From Massilia agrisoli (lineage in GTDB: Bacteria; Pseudomonadota; Gammaproteobacteria; Burkholderiales; Burkholderiaceae_D), in NCBI RefSeq assembly GCF_020831365.1, contig NZ_JAJHPV010000002.1, positions 1 through 64,000 of the forward strand: 64,000 nt of DNA. Direction: 5' to 3'. Of the stretch, positions 1 to 6,658 are shown one piece after another. A model generated the notes under the pieces. It searched no databases. It was given only the letters and a program-made list of their open reading frames with translations, and was not told where the DNA came from. The translations under genes were made by a program, and so were the position numbers. The stretch's first letter is position 1. Every line of letters begins with the position of its first letter.

Positions 1-173
1 CGATCGAGCTGCCAGCGGACAAGGAAATGGTTATGCCAGGCGATAACGTGTCGATCACCGTCAAGCTGATCAACCCGATCGCGATGGAAGAAGGCCTGCG
101 TTTCGCAATCCGCGAAGGCGGCCGTACCGTTGGTGCAGGCGTTGTTGCCAAGATCCTGAGCGAAGGCAAGTAA
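1..173 (+). CDS. tuf: Elongation factor Tu, C-terminal end (partial)
   Basis: The last 57 codons of EF-Tu, the GTPase that delivers aminoacyl-tRNA to the ribosome. The frame (first full codon at base 3) reads through the domain III motifs MVMPGDN and [10 protein letters not shown] and ends KILSEGK before TAA at 171-173, which is the standard EF-Tu C-terminus. The 5' part lies outside the window. It sits directly upstream of rpsJ, the usual tuf-rpsJ order of the proteobacterial str/S10 junction. Identity is certain; which tuf copy this is cannot be told. Confidence 0.97.
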   Translation, partial: IELPADKEMVMPGDNVSITVKLINPIAMEEGLRFAIREGGRTVGAGVVAKILSEGK

Positions 174-182
174 TTGCCCCGG

Positions 183-204
183 CAGGGGAGGGTTTCCTCC
201 CCTG
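183..204 (+). other. Perfect 9-bp hairpin after tuf
   Basis: CAGGGGAGG and CCTCCCCTG are perfectly complementary around a GTTT tetraloop, starting 9 bases after the tuf stop. No T-run follows, so it looks more like an mRNA-stabilising or processing hairpin than a terminator. It is followed by the terminator-like hairpin at 218-254. Confidence 0.6.
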
Positions 205-217
205 GCTCAAGATTGCA

Positions 218-254
218 ACAGGGAGGCGCTGTCACCAGCTCCTCCCTGTGTTTT
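218..254 (+). terminator. Rho-independent terminator or attenuator between tuf and rpsJ
   Basis: ACAGGGAGG at 218-226 pairs with CCTCCCTGT at 241-249. An inner GCTG/CAGC stem extends the hairpin, and GTTTT follows. It lies between tuf and rpsJ, so it either ends tuf transcription or attenuates read-through into rpsJ. The T-run is short (four T), so termination may be partial. Confidence 0.6.
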
Positions 255-320
255 CGTAGTAGAATGTCGCTCCCATATATTGCCGTGCAATCAGCGCGGT
301 TCGCTCTTTAAGGAAATAAC

Positions 321-638
321 ATGTCCGCACCAAACCAGAAAATCCGTATTCGCCTGAAAGCGTTCGATTACAAGCTGATCGACCAGTCCGCACTGGAAAT
401 CGTTGACACCGCGAAGCGCACCGGCGCCGTTGTCAAGGGTCCAGTCCCACTGCCAACCCGCATCCAGCGTTTTGACGTCCTGCGTTCGCCGCACGTCAAC
501 AAGACCTCGCGCGACCAGTTCGAAATCCGTACGCACCAGCGTCTGATGGACATCGTCGACCCAACGGACAAGACCGTTGACGCGCTGATGAAGCTGGACC
601 TGCCAGCAGGTGTAGACGTAGAAATCAAACTGCAATAA
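321..638 (+). CDS. rpsJ: 30S ribosomal protein S10
   Basis: S10 (105 aa) is a small-subunit head protein and also NusE, a transcription antitermination factor. The sequence carries the family's conserved [11 protein letters not shown] start, the PLPTRIQRF loop and the [25 protein letters not shown] end. The ATG has AAGGA about 7 bases upstream. In most bacteria rpsJ is the first gene of one transcript with rplC. Here a strong hairpin follows at 681-728 and rplC lies 8.8 kb away, so S10 appears to be a separate transcription unit. Confidence 0.97.
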   Translation: MSAPNQKIRIRLKAFDYKLIDQSALEIVDTAKRTGAVVKGPVPLPTRIQRFDVLRSPHVNKTSRDQFEIRTHQRLMDIVDPTDKTVDALMKLDLPAGVDVEIKLQ

Positions 639-680
639 TTTTTTCCAGTTGATGCCGGCGGGGTTGACCCCGCTGGCTGA

Positions 681-734
681 ATCGGGGCCGGGGGAGTCCG
701 CTTTGCAGCGGATGAACCCGGCCCCGATGCTTTT
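681..734 (+). terminator. Large hairpin terminating rpsJ transcription
   Basis: ATCGGGGCCGGG (681-692) is perfectly complementary to CCCGGCCCCGAT (717-728). The loop contains a second stem, TCCGCT/AGCGGA. GCTTTT follows directly. This is a strong terminator-like structure 43 bases after the rpsJ stop, and it supports separation of rpsJ from the rest of the S10 operon. Confidence 0.65.
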
Positions 735-760
735 CCGGAGCCTTTTTCGGCTGTCAAAAC

Positions 761-790
761 GGCGGATGCGCTGCGCTTATCCGCCCTACG
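761..790. repeat. REP-like palindrome (GGCGGATGCG type)
   Basis: An imperfect palindrome: GGCGGATGCG, a short spacer, then TTATCCGCCCTACG. The same consensus recurs (in inverse orientation) at 34127-34156 and twice in 56829-56915. It sits in the rpsJ to DUF2784 gap. This is a typical short extragenic palindrome of proteobacterial genomes. Confidence 0.6.
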
Positions 791-917
791 CGCAAGAGCA
801 TCCACGTACTGTATGGCGGACAAGGGCGCAGCCCGCCTCCGCGTGCATCGCGCTAGCGCCGGCATTGCGCGCCTTGTTCCTATAATGAGATCCGATACGC
901 TTTAAATTGGATCGGCA

Positions 918-1346
918 ATGTCCCAATTATTCCAGTCCCCGAACGTCTACCGCGCCCTGGCCGACGCCGTCCTGATCATCCACGTCGGCGTGGTGCTGTT
1001 CATCGTCGGCGGATTGGCGCTCATCCTCGCGGGCGCCCACTTCAACTGGAGTTGGGTGCGCAACCTGCGCTTCCGCGTCCTCCACCTCGCCGCGATCGGC
1101 TATGTGGTCGTCACGACCTGGTTCGGCATGGAATGCGGCCTGACCACGCTCGAGCAGTCGCTGCGCATCCGTGCGGGGCAGGTGACATACACGGATGACT
1201 TCATCGCCTACTGGCTCAGCCGGCTCATATTTTTCGAAGCTGCGCCGTGGGTGTTCGCGACCGTCTACACGGCGTTTGGACTGCTTGTCGCCTGGACCTG
1301 GTTACGAGTTCGCCCGGACCGCCCCCGTCCTGTGCATGAGGCATGA
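918..1346 (+). CDS. DUF2784-family small membrane protein
   Basis: A 142-aa protein with about four hydrophobic segments (roughly residues 13-40, 52-70, 92-110 and 112-130). The pattern ALADAVLIIHVGVVLFIVGG near the N-terminus, a following W-rich loop, and a short polar segment before the last helices match my recollection of the DUF2784 family, whose function is unknown. A TATAAT box at 881-886 could be its -10 element, though no good -35 is visible. It stands alone between rpsJ and hicBA. Confidence 0.65.
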   Translation: MSQLFQSPNVYRALADAVLIIHVGVVLFIVGGLALILAGAHFNWSWVRNLRFRVLHLAAIGYVVVTTWFGMECGLTTLEQSLRIRAGQVTYTDDFIAYWLSRLIFFEAAPWVFATVYTAFGLLVAWTWLRVRPDRPRPVHEA

Positions 1347-1437
1347 GCGCGGCATTGCTCCATGTCGCGGTTGCTGATCCTAACCACCGGATCACAGACC
1401 GCAATCCAGCGGTCAACGAAAAAAAGGGGCGGCGTCC

Positions 1438-1647
1438 ATGAAGCTAACCGTAGAATGCGAACGCGAGATCGACGGCCGGTGGCTGGCCGAGGTTCCCGAG
1501 CTGCCAGGGGTAATCGTGTATGGTGCCACGGCGGACGAGGCGACGGTCAGAGCACAGGTTCTAGCGCTCCGCGTCCTCGCCGAAAGGCTGGAGAACGGAG
1601 AGGCTGGGCCCGCGAGCATCGGCATTTCGTTGCCAGCGGCCGCATGA
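1438..1647 (+). CDS. hicB: HicB-family antitoxin, short form
   Basis: A 69-aa protein with the HicB partial-RNase-H-like fold signature: a first strand MKLTVECEREIDGRWLAEV, then ELPGVIVYGATADEA and a helix rich in A and L. HicB binds and neutralises the mRNA interferase HicA. At 69 residues it has only the HicA-binding domain and lacks the C-terminal DNA-binding part of longer HicBs. Its TGA overlaps the ATG of the next gene (ATGA at 1644-1647), the usual coupling of toxin-antitoxin genes. Confidence 0.8.
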   Translation: MKLTVECEREIDGRWLAEVPELPGVIVYGATADEATVRAQVLALRVLAERLENGEAGPASIGISLPAAA

Positions 1648-1856
1648 GCCGCTGGCCTTCCTGCAAGGCCCGCCGCGTATTTGCGGCACTCATACGAATT
1701 GGAAGGACACTCAAGCGCCTGAGCGGCTCGCACCGCACGCTTGCGCGCGCCGACTGGGCCGACTATGTGTTTGCATACCACGACGGTGAAGAGCTAGGGC
1801 CGGCCGCCTTGTCTCGGATGGCTAAGCACACCGGGCTCCGACCCGAAGATATTTAA
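1644..1856 (+). CDS. hicA: HicA-family mRNA interferase toxin
   Basis: A 70-aa protein with the HicA double-stranded-RNA-binding-like fold. SGSHRTLAR (around residues 26-34) contains the catalytic histidine, and it ends FAYHDGEELGPAALSRMAKHTGLRPEDI, a hallmark of the family. HicA cleaves mRNA when not held by HicB. The start ATG at 1644 overlaps the hicB stop by 4 bases. Its TAA overlaps the convergent DUF2214 gene end by 4 bases (1853-1856). Order hicB-hicA is one of the two arrangements known for this family. Confidence 0.82.
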   Translation: MSRWPSCKARRVFAALIRIGRTLKRLSGSHRTLARADWADYVFAYHDGEELGPAALSRMAKHTGLRPEDI

Positions 1857-2308
1857 CCCGCTCCAATACCTCGCGCCATCAAACTCGCAGCGAACGGAAT
1901 CGCCGCCAGCAAAACCAACTGAATGACGATCAGCTTGCGCACTCGGGCGACATGGTCGGCAGGCGGACGGAAGCGGGAGTCGGCATTCACCGCATCTGCC
2001 CACTTGAAATACTGAACGGTCGGGTAGATCGACAGCAGCCCGGCAAGTACAAACAGGCTGATCTTGGTGTGGAAGACGGGATTGCTCAAATAGAACGCGC
2101 TGCCTTTCGCGCCAAACAGCAGGCGCGCGACGCCGCTCGCCAACGTCAGCAGGGCAAACAGGCCGTACATGCCGTCGAGACGCTTGAGCCGTCGCAGGTC
2201 GGTTGCAGCATCGCGGTGCGCGAGCGCCGCAAACCCGGCGGCCAGCGTGGCCCCCATCCCGATCATGGCGGCGAAGTGAAAATAGGCGAGCAGGGCGTCA
2301 TGTTGCAT
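1853..2308 (-). CDS. DUF2214-family membrane protein
   Basis: A 151-aa integral membrane protein with four likely helices (about residues 9-28, 48-64, 84-100 and 127-145). The N-terminal segment AYFHFAAMIGMGATLAAGF, the LDGMYGLFALLTLASGVARLL helix and the central VFHTKISLFVLAGLLSIYPT match the DUF2214 family as I remember it; function is unknown. Start is the ATG at 2306-2308. It converges on hicA with a 4-base overlap. Confidence 0.65.
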   Translation of the reverse strand: MQHDALLAYFHFAAMIGMGATLAAGFAALAHRDAATDLRRLKRLDGMYGLFALLTLASGVARLLFGAKGSAFYLSNPVFHTKISLFVLAGLLSIYPTVQYFKWADAVNADSRFRPPADHVARVRKLIVIQLVLLAAIPFAASLMARGIGAG

Positions 2309-2381
2309 GGTCGTTCCGGCAAAGTAGATAACCTGCCAATACTAACCCACGGCGCAAGCGCGCACACGGCTGAGTTCGCCC

Positions 2382-2411
2382 TTGCCTGTTACGCAAGGAG
2401 GCGGCTATAAT
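2382..2411 (+). promoter_or_regulatory. Sigma-70-type promoter of the tRNA-Val gene
   Basis: TTGCCT at 2382-2387, an 18-base spacer and a perfect TATAAT at 2406-2411, with the tRNA 5' end 10 bases downstream at 2422. The C-rich discriminator is typical of stringently controlled stable RNA genes. Confidence 0.75.
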
Positions 2412-2421
2412 TCGCCTCCCC

Positions 2422-2498
2422 GGGCGGTTAGTTCAGCTGGTTAGAATACTTGGTCGACATCCAAGGGGTCGCAGATTCGAATTCTGCACCGCCCACCA
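2422..2498 (+). tRNA. tRNA-Val (anticodon GAC) with C at position 33
   Basis: A full 77-nt cloverleaf. The acceptor GGGCGGT pairs with ACCGCCC, the D stem is GTTC/GAAT, the anticodon stem is CTTGG (2449-2453) with CCAAG (2461-2465), and the T arm is GCAGA-TTCGAAT-TCTGC. The discriminator is A and CCA is encoded. The 7-base anticodon loop is TCGACAT, so the anticodon is GAC (2456-2458), reading GUC and GUU. Base 33 is C (2455) instead of the almost universal U. Acceptor and variable region resemble other betaproteobacterial tRNA-Val(GAC), while the D arm resembles tRNA-Asp. Confidence 0.88.
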
Positions 2499-2555
2499 GT
2501 TTCCCTTCAGGCGCAAGCCTGGCATCGTTGTACCCACCCTCGTCTTCCCGCCCGC

Positions 2556-3683
2556 TCAGTTGCTGGCCGATCCTGCCAGGCGCGCGCGCAATGGCTCCGC
2601 CGGCCGCACGATTGCTGCCGTGGCCTCCGCGTCCGCGGTTTCCTGGCCGCTCGCCACCACATGCAGGGTCTGGGTCGGGAAGGCAAACTCAGCCCCCAGT
2701 TCGCCGAAGCGGCGGTAGATCTGCAGGTAGATTTCCTGCTGCACGTCCATGTACACCGCGTAGTCCGAACTGTTGACGATATACACCACCTCGATATCGA
2801 GCGACGATGCGCCGAAGGCCTTGAAATGGGCGCGGTCGAAGGTGACGCCTTCCTGCGCCTTGATGATCTGGGCGATCTCGCCTGGCAGGGTGCGCAGAAG
2901 CTCCTCGCTGGTGCCATACGTCACGCCGAGCGAAAAGACGACGCGGCGGGTTTGCATGCGCCGCAGGTTGCGGATCCGGCTGTTGAGCAGGTCGCCATTC
3001 GAGAAGATGATTTGCTCGCCAGACAGGCTGCGCACCCGCGTCGTCTTGAGGCCGACATATTCAACCGTGCCAAGGGCGTCGCCCACCACGATGAAGTCGC
3101 CGATCACGAAAGGCTTGTCGAGCACGATGGACAGCGAGGCGAACAGGTCGCCCAGGATGTTCTGCACCGCCAGCGCCACCGCGATGCCGCCGATGCCGAG
3201 GCTGGCGACGAGGGTGGTGATGTTAAAGCCCAGGTTATCCAGGATCATCAGCAGGAACACGGCCCAGACCACCACCCGCACGATGAATCCCAGTGCTGCA
3301 GTGGAGGTGGCGCGGCCCGGATCGACCTGCGGGCTGGCGCGGTACTGGGCCAGCCAGGCGCGCACCGCGCTGTCGGCCCAGATTGCCGCTTGCACCAGCG
3401 CCGCGCCCATGGCAACGCGGCTCAGGAACAATGCCGCCTTGTCGCCCAGTTCCAGCATGGTCGAGCCAGCGTACAGGCCGATGACCAGCATGATCGGCAT
3501 GCGGGTCGACGCCAGCGCCGCCACCACGATGTCGTCGTAGCGCGTATTGGTGCGCTCGGCGATGGCGCCGAGCCGCCGCACCAGCAGCCCCTTGGCGCCG
3601 TACAGCGCGATCATGACGGCCAGCGCGACGCCGGCAGCCGTCAACCATGCAAGGGTCGTGTTGCCGAGGAATGTGTAATTCAT
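2556..3683 (-). CDS. MscS-family mechanosensitive ion channel
   Basis: A 375-aa small-conductance mechanosensitive channel. Helices lie near residues 12-30, 62-78, 84-104 and 130-149. The pore-lining helix with the Gly/Ala pattern SLGIGGIAVALAVQNILGDL falls at about 161-180, followed by the beta domain DKPFVIGDFIVVGDALGTVEYVG typical of the family. These channels open under membrane tension and release solutes on hypo-osmotic shock. I chose the ATG at 3681-3683 because longer readings run into the upstream gene. The gap to the PIG-L gene stop is only 4 bases, so it is the last gene of the ggpPS operon; that fits release or control of an osmolyte made by the operon (inference). Confidence 0.9.
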   Translation of the reverse strand: MNYTFLGNTTLAWLTAAGVALAVMIALYGAKGLLVRRLGAIAERTNTRYDDIVVAALASTRMPIMLVIGLYAGSTMLELGDKAALFLSRVAMGAALVQAAIWADSAVRAWLAQYRASPQVDPGRATSTAALGFIVRVVVWAVFLLMILDNLGFNITTLVASLGIGGIAVALAVQNILGDLFASLSIVLDKPFVIGDFIVVGDALGTVEYVGLKTTRVRSLSGEQIIFSNGDLLNSRIRNLRRMQTRRVVFSLGVTYGTSEELLRTLPGEIAQIIKAQEGVTFDRAHFKAFGASSLDIEVVYIVNSSDYAVYMDVQQEIYLQIYRRFGELGAEFAFPTQTLHVVASGQETADAEATAAIVRPAEPLRARLAGSASN

Positions 3684-3687
3684 TTGC

Positions 3688-4521
3688 TTATCCTTTTGTC
3701 TTGTTGGATTCATCAGGCACGCGGGCGCGCCAGTAGAACTCGCACGGGCGGCCGTCGTGCTGGTGGCTGACGATGTCCTCGCGCATGCCGTCGTCGCTGC
3801 CAAACAGTACCGGCACCTGCGAGGCGTAATGGCCGAGCAGGCGCATCTTGCCTTCGACGTCGACCGGCACGATGAAGCGCTCGGCCGGCGCCAGCCGCAA
3901 GCGCGCCAGCGCCTGGGCCGGCCCGTCGGCATCGCCGCGCCCGCTGGCCGGGTCGGCCACGTACGGGAAGTCCTCGTAGAACAGCAGGCTGGCCCCGGCA
4001 GCGGCCAGGCGCAACGCGACGCGCGCGGTGATCTGGTGGTCGACGTGGTCGCCAATGCCCATCGGGCTGACCAGCAAAATGCTGCCCAGGTCGAGGCAGA
4101 TGCGGCGCAGCAACTGGTGCAGTTCTTCGATATAGATCGTGTCGTCGGCGCGCGGCGCGACCCAGCGTTCGCGCTCGTTACGGTAGATCAGCTTGCCGGC
4201 CTGGCTGCGCCGGTAGATCGCGTCGGGAAAACTCAGGTGCACGAATTCGGCGCGGATCGAGCGCATCGCCGCGATGTCTTCGCGGCGCCGGATGCGCGGG
4301 CTGACGTGGCCGCGCCGTGATGGCGCCTTGATGCTGCCGTCGGCGCCCACCAGCGCCGGCGGGTTGCCGCTGCACAGCGTCACCACCAGGGTCGAGACAC
4401 CTTGCAGCGCGTGCAGCAGGCCGCCGCAGCTGAGCGCGGCGTCGTCGAGGTGCGGCGACAGGATCACCACCCGTTCGTAGGCGTCGAAATCGAGCCCGTC
4501 GAGCAGGGCGCGGTTCATCAT
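3688..4521 (-). CDS. PIG-L (LmbE) family deacetylase
   Basis: A 277-aa member of the zinc-dependent PIG-L/LmbE family, which removes N-acetyl groups from GlcNAc-containing glycosides (as in mycothiol, bacillithiol and GPI synthesis). The zinc and catalytic motif SPHLDDAALSCGG is present with His24, Asp26 and Asp27. The second metal motif GDHVDHQ has His158 and His161. All key residues are intact, so it should be active. Start ATG at 4521 overlaps the stop of the GH4 gene (ATGA); GTG at 4530 and ATG at 4518 are alternatives. The substrate is unknown; the neighbours suggest a phosphorylated or glycerol-linked sugar. Confidence 0.85.
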   Translation of the reverse strand: MMNRALLDGLDFDAYERVVILSPHLDDAALSCGGLLHALQGVSTLVVTLCSGNPPALVGADGSIKAPSRRGHVSPRIRRREDIAAMRSIRAEFVHLSFPDAIYRRSQAGKLIYRNERERWVAPRADDTIYIEELHQLLRRICLDLGSILLVSPMGIGDHVDHQITARVALRLAAAGASLLFYEDFPYVADPASGRGDADGPAQALARLRLAPAERFIVPVDVEGKMRLLGHYASQVPVLFGSDDGMREDIVSHQHDGRPCEFYWRARVPDESNKTKG

Positions 4522-5792
4522 GATTCCCACCCGACCAGCTCGCCGTAGGCCTGGCGCGCGCGCGCCAGCATGCGCGCGGCCAGCGCGGCATCGCCGACCA
4601 GCGGGTTGGCCGCCAGCGCCGCGATGCGCTGCGCCTCGCTGCCGCCGGCCGCCGCCTGCGCGGCCAGGCGCTGGTAGCGTTCCAGCGCCGCGGCCAGGGA
4701 CTCGAAACTGGCCGGCAGCGGCGGCGCGGGAATGCGCTCGATGCAGTGGCGGCTAACCCGCGCACGCGTCTCGACCACGCAGTCGCTGTCGAAGGCCGCG
4801 GTCGATCCGCGGTTGGGCAGGTTCAGCACCAGCTCGCGCGGCGTGTCCGACAGCAGCGCGCGGATGACGTTGACCGCCATGTCGCCGAAACCGGCCGAGC
4901 CGCGGTAGATGCGCAGCTGCGGCTCGTCCAGCAGCGCCTGTTCTTCGAAGTGGTCGTAGTAGCGCGGCAGCGACGCGGCCACCACGTCGCTGCGCGGGCC
5001 CACGCGGCGCGCCTGTTCGACAAACGCGGCCGGGTACAGGTAGTAGGGCAGGTAGGAGTTGGGCCAGTAGCCCGGATGGGCGCGCGCCAGCTCCAGCGAG
5101 TAGGCAAAGCGCAGCTGGTGTTCTTCGTCGTAGCTGGCCGGCGCCGCCAGCGCGGCCGGCAATGGTCCCAGCGGTTCGCCGCCGATGCGGATGTCGCTGA
5201 ACCAGGTGGCGTGATTCAGGCCGTTGCAGCGAAACCAAGGATGGCCCGCGCGGCCCAGCGCGTGGCCCAGCGATTCGAGGTCCTCGTCCGACTGGTCGCA
5301 CATGCCGATCACCTGCACCGCGCCCTGGTCGGCCAGCGCCTGGGTCACGATGTTGCTGGGATTGGTGTAGTTGAGCAGCACCGCGCCGGGCGCCAGCTTG
5401 TCCATGGCGTCGGCCACGCGCAGCGCCTCCGGCACCGAACGCAGGGCGTAGAAAAAGCCGCCGGGGCCGACCGTCTCCTGGCCGGGAATAGCGAATTCCA
5501 GCGGCAGGGTTTCGTCGATGCGGCGCGCCGCCAGGCCACCCGGGCGGGTCGAATTGAGTACCATCGCCGCGCCGCGCACCGCGTCCTCCAGCGTGGCGGC
5601 GGTCTCGACGCGGAAGGCGCCGGCCGCGCGCGCCATTGCCTTGCCCAGGCGTCCCACGATGGCCAGCCGGGTGGCGTCGGTGTCGTACAGGCGCACCGTG
5701 TCGAGCCGCAGTTCGGCGGCGTGCGCGATCAGGGCCTTGAGCAGGCCGGGGGTGTAGGCGCTGCCGCCACCCAGTACGGTCAATATGGTCAT
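4518..5792 (-). CDS. Glycoside hydrolase family 4 (6-phospho-glycosidase-like)
   Basis: A 424-aa GH4 enzyme. This family uses NAD+ and Mn2+ and an oxidation-elimination mechanism on glycosides, usually 6-phosphorylated. The N-terminal Rossmann motif VLGGGSAYTPGLLKAL is followed by the NYTNPSNIVT segment. The metal ligands are seen as Cys165 (GMCDQSD) and His194 (GLNHATWF). Length is typical of 6-phospho-beta-glucosidases. Start ATG at 5792 overlaps the pfkB stop; its own stop overlaps the deacetylase start. Pairing a GH4 with a deacetylase recalls ChbF/ChbG of the chitobiose pathway, where deacetylation must come before hydrolysis (analogy only). Confidence 0.85.
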   Translation of the reverse strand: MTILTVLGGGSAYTPGLLKALIAHAAELRLDTVRLYDTDATRLAIVGRLGKAMARAAGAFRVETAATLEDAVRGAAMVLNSTRPGGLAARRIDETLPLEFAIPGQETVGPGGFFYALRSVPEALRVADAMDKLAPGAVLLNYTNPSNIVTQALADQGAVQVIGMCDQSDEDLESLGHALGRAGHPWFRCNGLNHATWFSDIRIGGEPLGPLPAALAAPASYDEEHQLRFAYSLELARAHPGYWPNSYLPYYLYPAAFVEQARRVGPRSDVVAASLPRYYDHFEEQALLDEPQLRIYRGSAGFGDMAVNVIRALLSDTPRELVLNLPNRGSTAAFDSDCVVETRARVSRHCIERIPAPPLPASFESLAAALERYQRLAAQAAAGGSEAQRIAALAANPLVGDAALAARMLARARQAYGELVGWES

Positions 5793-6658
5793 GCGATCTC
5801 CCTGGCCAGTGCGGCCATGCGGTCGGGGGCGGCCAGCATGCCCCCGCGTTGTTCGAGGATGATGGCGGCGGCGCGCGCCGCCAGCTGCAGCGCCGCGGCC
5901 GGCGCCAGGCCGCGCACCAGGCCAGCCAGCAGGCCGCCGCAGAAGGCGTCGCCGGCGCCGGTGGTGTCGACCACGGCGGCGGGCACGGCCGGCACGCTGA
6001 CACTGCTGCCGTCCAGCGTGCCACTGGCGCCGCGGGGCCCCAGCGTGACGATCACCGCGCCGGCCGCGCCGGCCAGCAGCTGCGGTGCGGCGGCGATGTC
6101 GCCGCAAGCAGCCATCGCTTCCTTTTCGTTCAGTACCAGCAGGTCCCACGGCGCGCCGCGCAGCGCTGCAAGCTGCGCCAGCCGGTCTTCGTTCCAGCTG
6201 GCGCTGACCGCCACCTTCGCTCCGTCGCGGCGCGCGCGCGCCAGTGGCGCCGCCAGCCTGGCCGCTTCTTCCAGCCCGGGCACGAAGATCCACCCCGCCG
6301 CCGGCAGCTGTCCGGCCTGTTCCAGCGCCGCAAAGTCGGCCGAGCTGACAAAACTGCGATCGTGCGCGTCGGCGAACACCAGCGAGATCGCCGGGTCGTC
6401 GCGCGCCGGCAGCGGCGCCAGCGTGACGCCCAGGCGCGCAGCCTGCGCCGCCAGCGCAAGGTCGGCGATGCCGTTGCCGGCCGGCGCGCACAAGGTGACG
6501 GGCAGGCCTAGCCCCGCGGCCACGCTGGCGGTGTTCAGGGCGCCGCCCAGCCCAAGCGCGATGCCGTCGACAAAGCGCTCCTGGCCCGGCGGCGCCGCAT
6601 CGTGGGGCGGCACATACACTTCGAGGTAGGCCAGGCCGGCCACCACCAGTGAGGTCAT
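5789..6658 (-). CDS. PfkB-family carbohydrate kinase
   Basis: A 289-aa ribokinase-fold kinase. The first strand VVAGLAYLEV, the Gly-rich LGLGGALNTASVAAGLG and the C-terminal signature DTTGAGDAFCGG (residues 231-242, with catalytic Asp237 and the anion-hole GAG) are all present. Such kinases phosphorylate sugars, nucleosides or sugar phosphates with ATP; the substrate cannot be told from sequence. The start overlaps the stop of the upstream ggpPS-like gene and its stop overlaps the GH4 start (ATGA both times). It could provide the phospho-sugar that the GH4 enzyme needs. Confidence 0.85.
   Translation of the reverse strand: MTSLVVAGLAYLEVYVPPHDAAPPGQERFVDGIALGLGGALNTASVAAGLGLPVTLCAPAGNGIADLALAAQAARLGVTLAPLPARDDPAISLVFADAHDRSFVSSADFAALEQAGQLPAAGWIFVPGLEEAARLAAPLARARRDGAKVAVSASWNEDRLAQLAALRGAPWDLLVLNEKEAMAACGDIAAAPQLLAGAAGAVIVTLGPRGASGTLDGSSVSVPAVPAAVVDTTGAGDAFCGGLLAGLVRGLAPAAALQLAARAAAIILEQRGGMLAAPDRMAALAREIA

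Noticed and set aside
2422-2498. Reading the tRNA as tRNA-Asp (GTC)
   Set aside because: A GTC triplet exists at 2453-2455, but it straddles the stem-loop boundary. With five paired stem bases the 7-base loop gives GAC at 34-36, so valine is the consistent reading despite the Asp-like D arm.
4746-6629. 627-codon plus-strand open frame opposite the GH4 and PfkB genes
   Set aside because: It spans two real minus-strand genes and their junction, and it has no family motifs.
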